Of a stretch of DNA of 64,000 nucleotides, positions 61,194-64,000 are shown one piece after another; positions within the stretch are counted from its first letter, which is position 1, and each line of letters begins with the position of its first letter. The DNA comes from Cytobacillus luteolus (lineage in GTDB: Bacteria > Bacillota > Bacilli > Bacillales > Bacillaceae_L): assembly GCF_017873715.1 (NCBI RefSeq), contig NZ_JAGGKM010000003.1, positions 574,118 to 638,117 of the forward strand, given 5' to 3'. Below the pieces are notes generated by a model. That model had not been told where the DNA came from and searched no databases. It saw only the letters and a list, made by a program, of their open reading frames with translations. Both the position numbers and the translations under genes were made by a program.

Positions 61194-61814
61194 ATGCATC
61201 AATGGAGCAGCCGTTTTAAGAAATACTTATACAATGACTTAACCAATGATACGCTGAAATATTACGAAGCTTACTCAAAGACCACTAGGCTAGTGATAGG
61301 AGCTATGTTAGCCACCTTAGCTGCTATTTTTCAGTCAGCAGGAGTGTTCAGTGGAATAGGATATACTCTTTCTGTATTAACGACCTTACCGATTGTCGTG
61401 TCTACAATTATTTCAATAAAAAATGGGCTACTTACATATTTACTAACGATTTTCTTACTTACCATTATTCAGCCAAGTGAATTATTTGTGTTTCCCTTTA
61501 CGACTGGATTATTGGGACTAAGTCTAGGAATAGGATTACGGTATTTCAAAAATCGGTTAGTGGTTGTAAGTATTGGATCACTAAGTCTATCCGTTGGCAT
61601 CCTGATTTTGTTGTACGGTATCAAGTTCCCGATATTAGGTCCAGCAGTGAGTTCTACCATTGATGGGGTGATCATGCTTTACATTGTTCTCTTTACGTTT
61701 TTCTATAGCCTTATTTGGATGTTGATAAGTACGTACGGACTTGGAATGATGAACAAGGTATTTTTAAGGAGAACTTCCTCTGAACTATGTGGAGAGAAGA
61801 TAACGAAAAACTGA
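61194..61814 (+). CDS. Polytopic membrane protein, unknown
   Basis: ATG 61194 (MHQWSSRFKKYL) follows GGGAGGTG. The 206 aa protein has a basic N-terminus and five to six transmembrane helices (from TTRLVIGAMLATLAAIFQSAG onward), in size and layout like the S components of ECF vitamin transporters, but no binding motif is recognised. It is monocistronic. Confidence 0.65.
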   Translation: MHQWSSRFKKYLYNDLTNDTLKYYEAYSKTTRLVIGAMLATLAAIFQSAGVFSGIGYTLSVLTTLPIVVSTIISIKNGLLTYLLTIFLLTIIQPSELFVFPFTTGLLGLSLGIGLRYFKNRLVVVSIGSLSLSVGILILLYGIKFPILGPAVSSTIDGVIMLYIVLFTFFYSLIWMLISTYGLGMMNKVFLRRTSSELCGEKITKN

Positions 61815-61848
61815 GTGGATGACCTATGAAGGTTCTCACTCTTTTTTT
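61813..61848 (+). terminator. Terminator after the 61194 gene
   Basis: GAGTG...CACTC with an inner GACCT/AGGTT pairing, followed by seven Ts. It overlaps the last two bases of the stop codon. Confidence 0.7.
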
Positions 61849-62033
61849 ATTTTTTGAAAGAATCAATAGAAAGTATAGTAATCTATAAATTTTATATAAA
61901 AAATATAAAATATGGTTAGATGTTTATTCAAAATCAAAAAATATCATAGAAATTCGCTGCTTTGTTATGTTTTTATCACTCGTTATTCACGATACACTTT
62001 AACTATCAGAATATTTAAAAAGGGTGATAAAGG

Positions 62034-63701
62034 ATGCAAACAAATGAAACAGGTAAACGCAAAATTGTAAATTACTCAGGATCAGAACTTCACGCAAAGG
62101 GTTGGATTCAAGAGGCTGCATTACGCATGCTAATGAACAATTTAAATGAAGATGTGGCTGAACGACCTGAAGATTTAGTTGTTTATGGTGGCATTGGTAA
62201 GGCAGCTCGAAACTGGGATAGCTATGACGCAATTGTGAAAACGCTTCATAATTTAGAAAACGATGAAACATTACTAGTTCAGTCAGGTAAACCCGTTGCT
62301 GTTTTTAAAACACACACTGATGCACCAAAAGTATTAATTGCGAATTCGAATTTAGTTCCTGCTTGGGCAAACTGGGATCATTTTAACGAATTAGATAAAA
62401 AAGGCTTAATGATGTACGGTCAAATGACGGCAGGTAGCTGGATTTATATAGGGAGTCAAGGGATTGTCCAAGGAACCTACGAAACCTTTGCAGAGTGTGC
62501 CCGCCAACATTTCAACGGAACATTACAAGGAACAATTACATTAACGGCTGGATTAGGTGGCATGGGTGGAGCTCAACCTCTTGCGGTAACGTTAAATGAG
62601 GGTGTTTGTATTGCTATTGAGGTAGATCCTACACGTATTCAACGCCGATTAGATACGAAATACTTAGATATAATGACTGAAAATTTAGATGAAGCAATTC
62701 AAATGGCATTAGAGGCGAAAAAAGAAGGAAAGCCACTTTCAATTGGGCTATTAGGGAATGCTGCTGAACTACTTCCAGAAATGCTTGAAAAAGGCTTTAT
62801 CCCAGATGTGTTAACAGACCAAACATCAGCACATGACCCACTAAATGGGTACACTCCGGCTGCTATGACTTTAGAGGAAGCGGCTGAGTTGAAAAATCGT
62901 CATCCGCAAGCTTATGTAGAAAAAGCAAAACGAAGTATTGCGACACATGTACGTGCCATGCTGGATATGCAAAAGCAAGGTGCTGTTACATTTGATTATG
63001 GCAATAACATTCGCCAAGTAGCAAAGGATGAAGGTGTTGAAAACGCGTTCGACTTCCCAGGATTTGTCCCAGCGTATATTCGCCCTCAATTTTGCGAAGG
63101 AAAAGGTCCTTTCCGTTGGGTAGCCTTATCTGGAGATCCTGAAGATATTTATAAAACAGATGAAGTGATTCTTCGAGAATTTAGTGATAACGAACATCTT
63201 TGCAAGTGGATTAAAATGGCACAGGAAAAAATTCAATTCCAAGGACTACCTGCAAGAATTTGCTGGTTAGGCTATGGAGAGCGTGCCAAGTTTGGAAAAA
63301 TCATCAATGACATGGTTGCTAGTGGAGAGCTAAAAGCACCAATTGTTATCGGTCGTGACCACCTTGATTCAGGTTCTGTTGCTTCACCAAATCGTGAAAC
63401 AGAGGCAATGATGGATGGAAGTGACGCAGTCGCTGATTGGCCAATTTTAAATGCATTAATTAATAGTATTGGTGGAGCAAGCTGGGTATCAGTTCATCAT
63501 GGCGGTGGAGTAGGTATGGGTTACTCACTACATGCTGGTATGGTGATTGTTGCAGATGGAACGAAGGAAGCCGAAAAACGTCTTGAGAGAGTGTTAACAA
63601 CTGATCCAGGAATGGGTGTAGTCCGCCATGCTGATGCTGGTTATGACCTTGCAATTAAAACAGCGAAGGATAAGGGGATTAAAATTCCGATGTTAGATTA
63701 G
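62034..63701 (+). CDS. hutU: Urocanate hydratase
   Basis: A 555 aa protein of normal length with AGGGTGA 6 nt upstream. The NAD+-binding loop [17 protein letters not shown], the active-site region [16 protein letters not shown] with the conserved Cys, [18 protein letters not shown] with the catalytic Asp and [16 protein letters not shown] are all present. It converts urocanate to imidazolonepropionate, step two of histidine breakdown. hutH, hutI and hutG are not adjacent and no hutP is seen, so this copy is outside the usual hut operon. Confidence 0.97.
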   Translation: MQTNETGKRKIVNYSGSELHAKGWIQEAALRMLMNNLNEDVAERPEDLVVYGGIGKAARNWDSYDAIVKTLHNLENDETLLVQSGKPVAVFKTHTDAPKVLIANSNLVPAWANWDHFNELDKKGLMMYGQMTAGSWIYIGSQGIVQGTYETFAECARQHFNGTLQGTITLTAGLGGMGGAQPLAVTLNEGVCIAIEVDPTRIQRRLDTKYLDIMTENLDEAIQMALEAKKEGKPLSIGLLGNAAELLPEMLEKGFIPDVLTDQTSAHDPLNGYTPAAMTLEEAAELKNRHPQAYVEKAKRSIATHVRAMLDMQKQGAVTFDYGNNIRQVAKDEGVENAFDFPGFVPAYIRPQFCEGKGPFRWVALSGDPEDIYKTDEVILREFSDNEHLCKWIKMAQEKIQFQGLPARICWLGYGERAKFGKIINDMVASGELKAPIVIGRDHLDSGSVASPNRETEAMMDGSDAVADWPILNALINSIGGASWVSVHHGGGVGMGYSLHAGMVIVADGTKEAEKRLERVLTTDPGMGVVRHADAGYDLAIKTAKDKGIKIPMLD

Positions 63702-63718
63702 TAGTTTAGTTGAAATAG

Positions 63719-64000
63719 TTTGGGGGCATATCAGTTTATGTGACCTCTTTTGAAGACAAAGCAATGGTAGAGGGCTCATAAATTAGTTTATGTGACCTCA
63801 TTTGCCGAAAAAACAAAAGTAGAGGGCTCATAAATCCATTTATGTGACCTCACTTGCTGAAAAAACAGAAGTAGAGGGCTCATAAATCCATTTATGTGAC
63901 CTCACTTGCCGAAAAAACAAAAGTAGAGGGCTCATAAATCCATTTATGTGACCTCACTTGCTGAAAAAACAGAAGTAGAGGGCTCATAAATCCATTTATG
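63719..64000. repeat. Tandem array of 52-bp units sharing the core of the 29.6 kb array
   Basis: AGGGCTCATAAAT cores start at 63771, 63823, 63875, 63927 and 63979 (exactly 52 bp apart), with a degenerate first unit near 63719. The 29-bp core, including CATAAAT-CC-ATTTATG and TGTGACCTC, matches that at 29570-30004, but the 23-bp linker is A-rich (CTTGCTGAAAAAACAGAAG) and alternates between two versions. The array continues beyond the window edge. Confidence 0.92.

Noticed and set aside
63719..64000. Possible CRISPR array at the right edge
   Set aside because: The 23-bp linkers are only two alternating versions of one sequence, not unique spacers.
1..64000. Insertion sequences, prophage, tRNA or rRNA genes
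   Set aside because: No transposase, integrase, phage structural gene, tRNA cloverleaf or rRNA segment was recognised while reading both strands.

Overview
The window is a 64 kb chromosomal stretch from a low-GC Gram-positive endospore former of the Bacillaceae. Evidence is the AT-rich composition, strong GGAGG ribosome sites with many TTG and GTG starts, Bacillus-type families (YdaF, YfiB/YfiC, YugO, HelD, YoaS, YoaT, SpoIID-like, VanW, YqcI/YcgG) and U-tailed hairpin terminators between almost all units. I cannot name the genus. I see no tRNA, rRNA, transposase, phage gene or CRISPR array.

Region 1 (about 1-22 kb, mostly + strand) is an accessory patchwork. It holds very many small membrane proteins and lipoproteins of unknown function, mixed with single recognisable genes: an alkyltransferase-like repair protein, a YdaF-type acetyltransferase, a histidine phosphatase, a CPBP protease, a SAP-domain protein, a Nudix hydrolase, a PadR + HAAS-FtsW pair, a nucleotidyltransferase and a DUF2975 (YoaS-like) protein. 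At least five, probably six, genes here are broken by in-frame amber codons, frameshifts or a deletion. Two gene families are duplicated (a 60-63 aa membrane protein and the Nudix gene). A dispersed family of short hairpins follows many of the small genes.

Region 2 (22-45 kb) is more conventional: a HEYGH metalloprotease, a lipoprotein cyclophilin, a heterodimeric ABC exporter with complementary degenerate sites, an acidic protein, a large unknown membrane protein, a three-gene YgiB-like lipoprotein / glutathionylspermidine-synthase-like ATP-grasp / DUF350 operon, a three-PAS histidine kinase without a response regulator, a YugO-like potassium channel, a nitrilase + two-GNAT operon, an AraC regulator with a ring-cleaving dioxygenase and a SpoIID/LytB protein.

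Region 3 (45-64 kb) holds DegV, the RNA-polymerase recycling ATPase HelD, a pirin, a DUF817 (YoaT-like) protein, an SDR, a prolyl 4-hydroxylase, an aminoglycoside-phosphotransferase-like kinase, tryptophan 2,3-dioxygenase (kynA), a Mug-type glycosylase, an AraC-type regulator with an apparently non-phosphorylatable receiver next to a VanW protein, an ECF sigma / anti-sigma pair and urocanate hydratase (hutU). kynA and hutU both stand apart from their usual pathway neighbours.

Two signals cut across the gene map. (1) The intergenic tandem arrays at 28.6, 29.6-30.0, 38.1, 55.8 and 63.7-64.0 kb have periods of 21, 52, 52, 20-21 and 52 bp, all whole numbers of DNA helical turns; the 29.6 and 63.7 kb arrays share the same 29-bp palindromic core with different linkers. 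(2) The yoaS-like and yoaT-like genes, 29 kb apart here but (as I recall) close neighbours in B. subtilis, carry nearly the same palindrome (TTATTG-AATTA-CAATAA) over their putative -35 regions, which points to a shared regulator.
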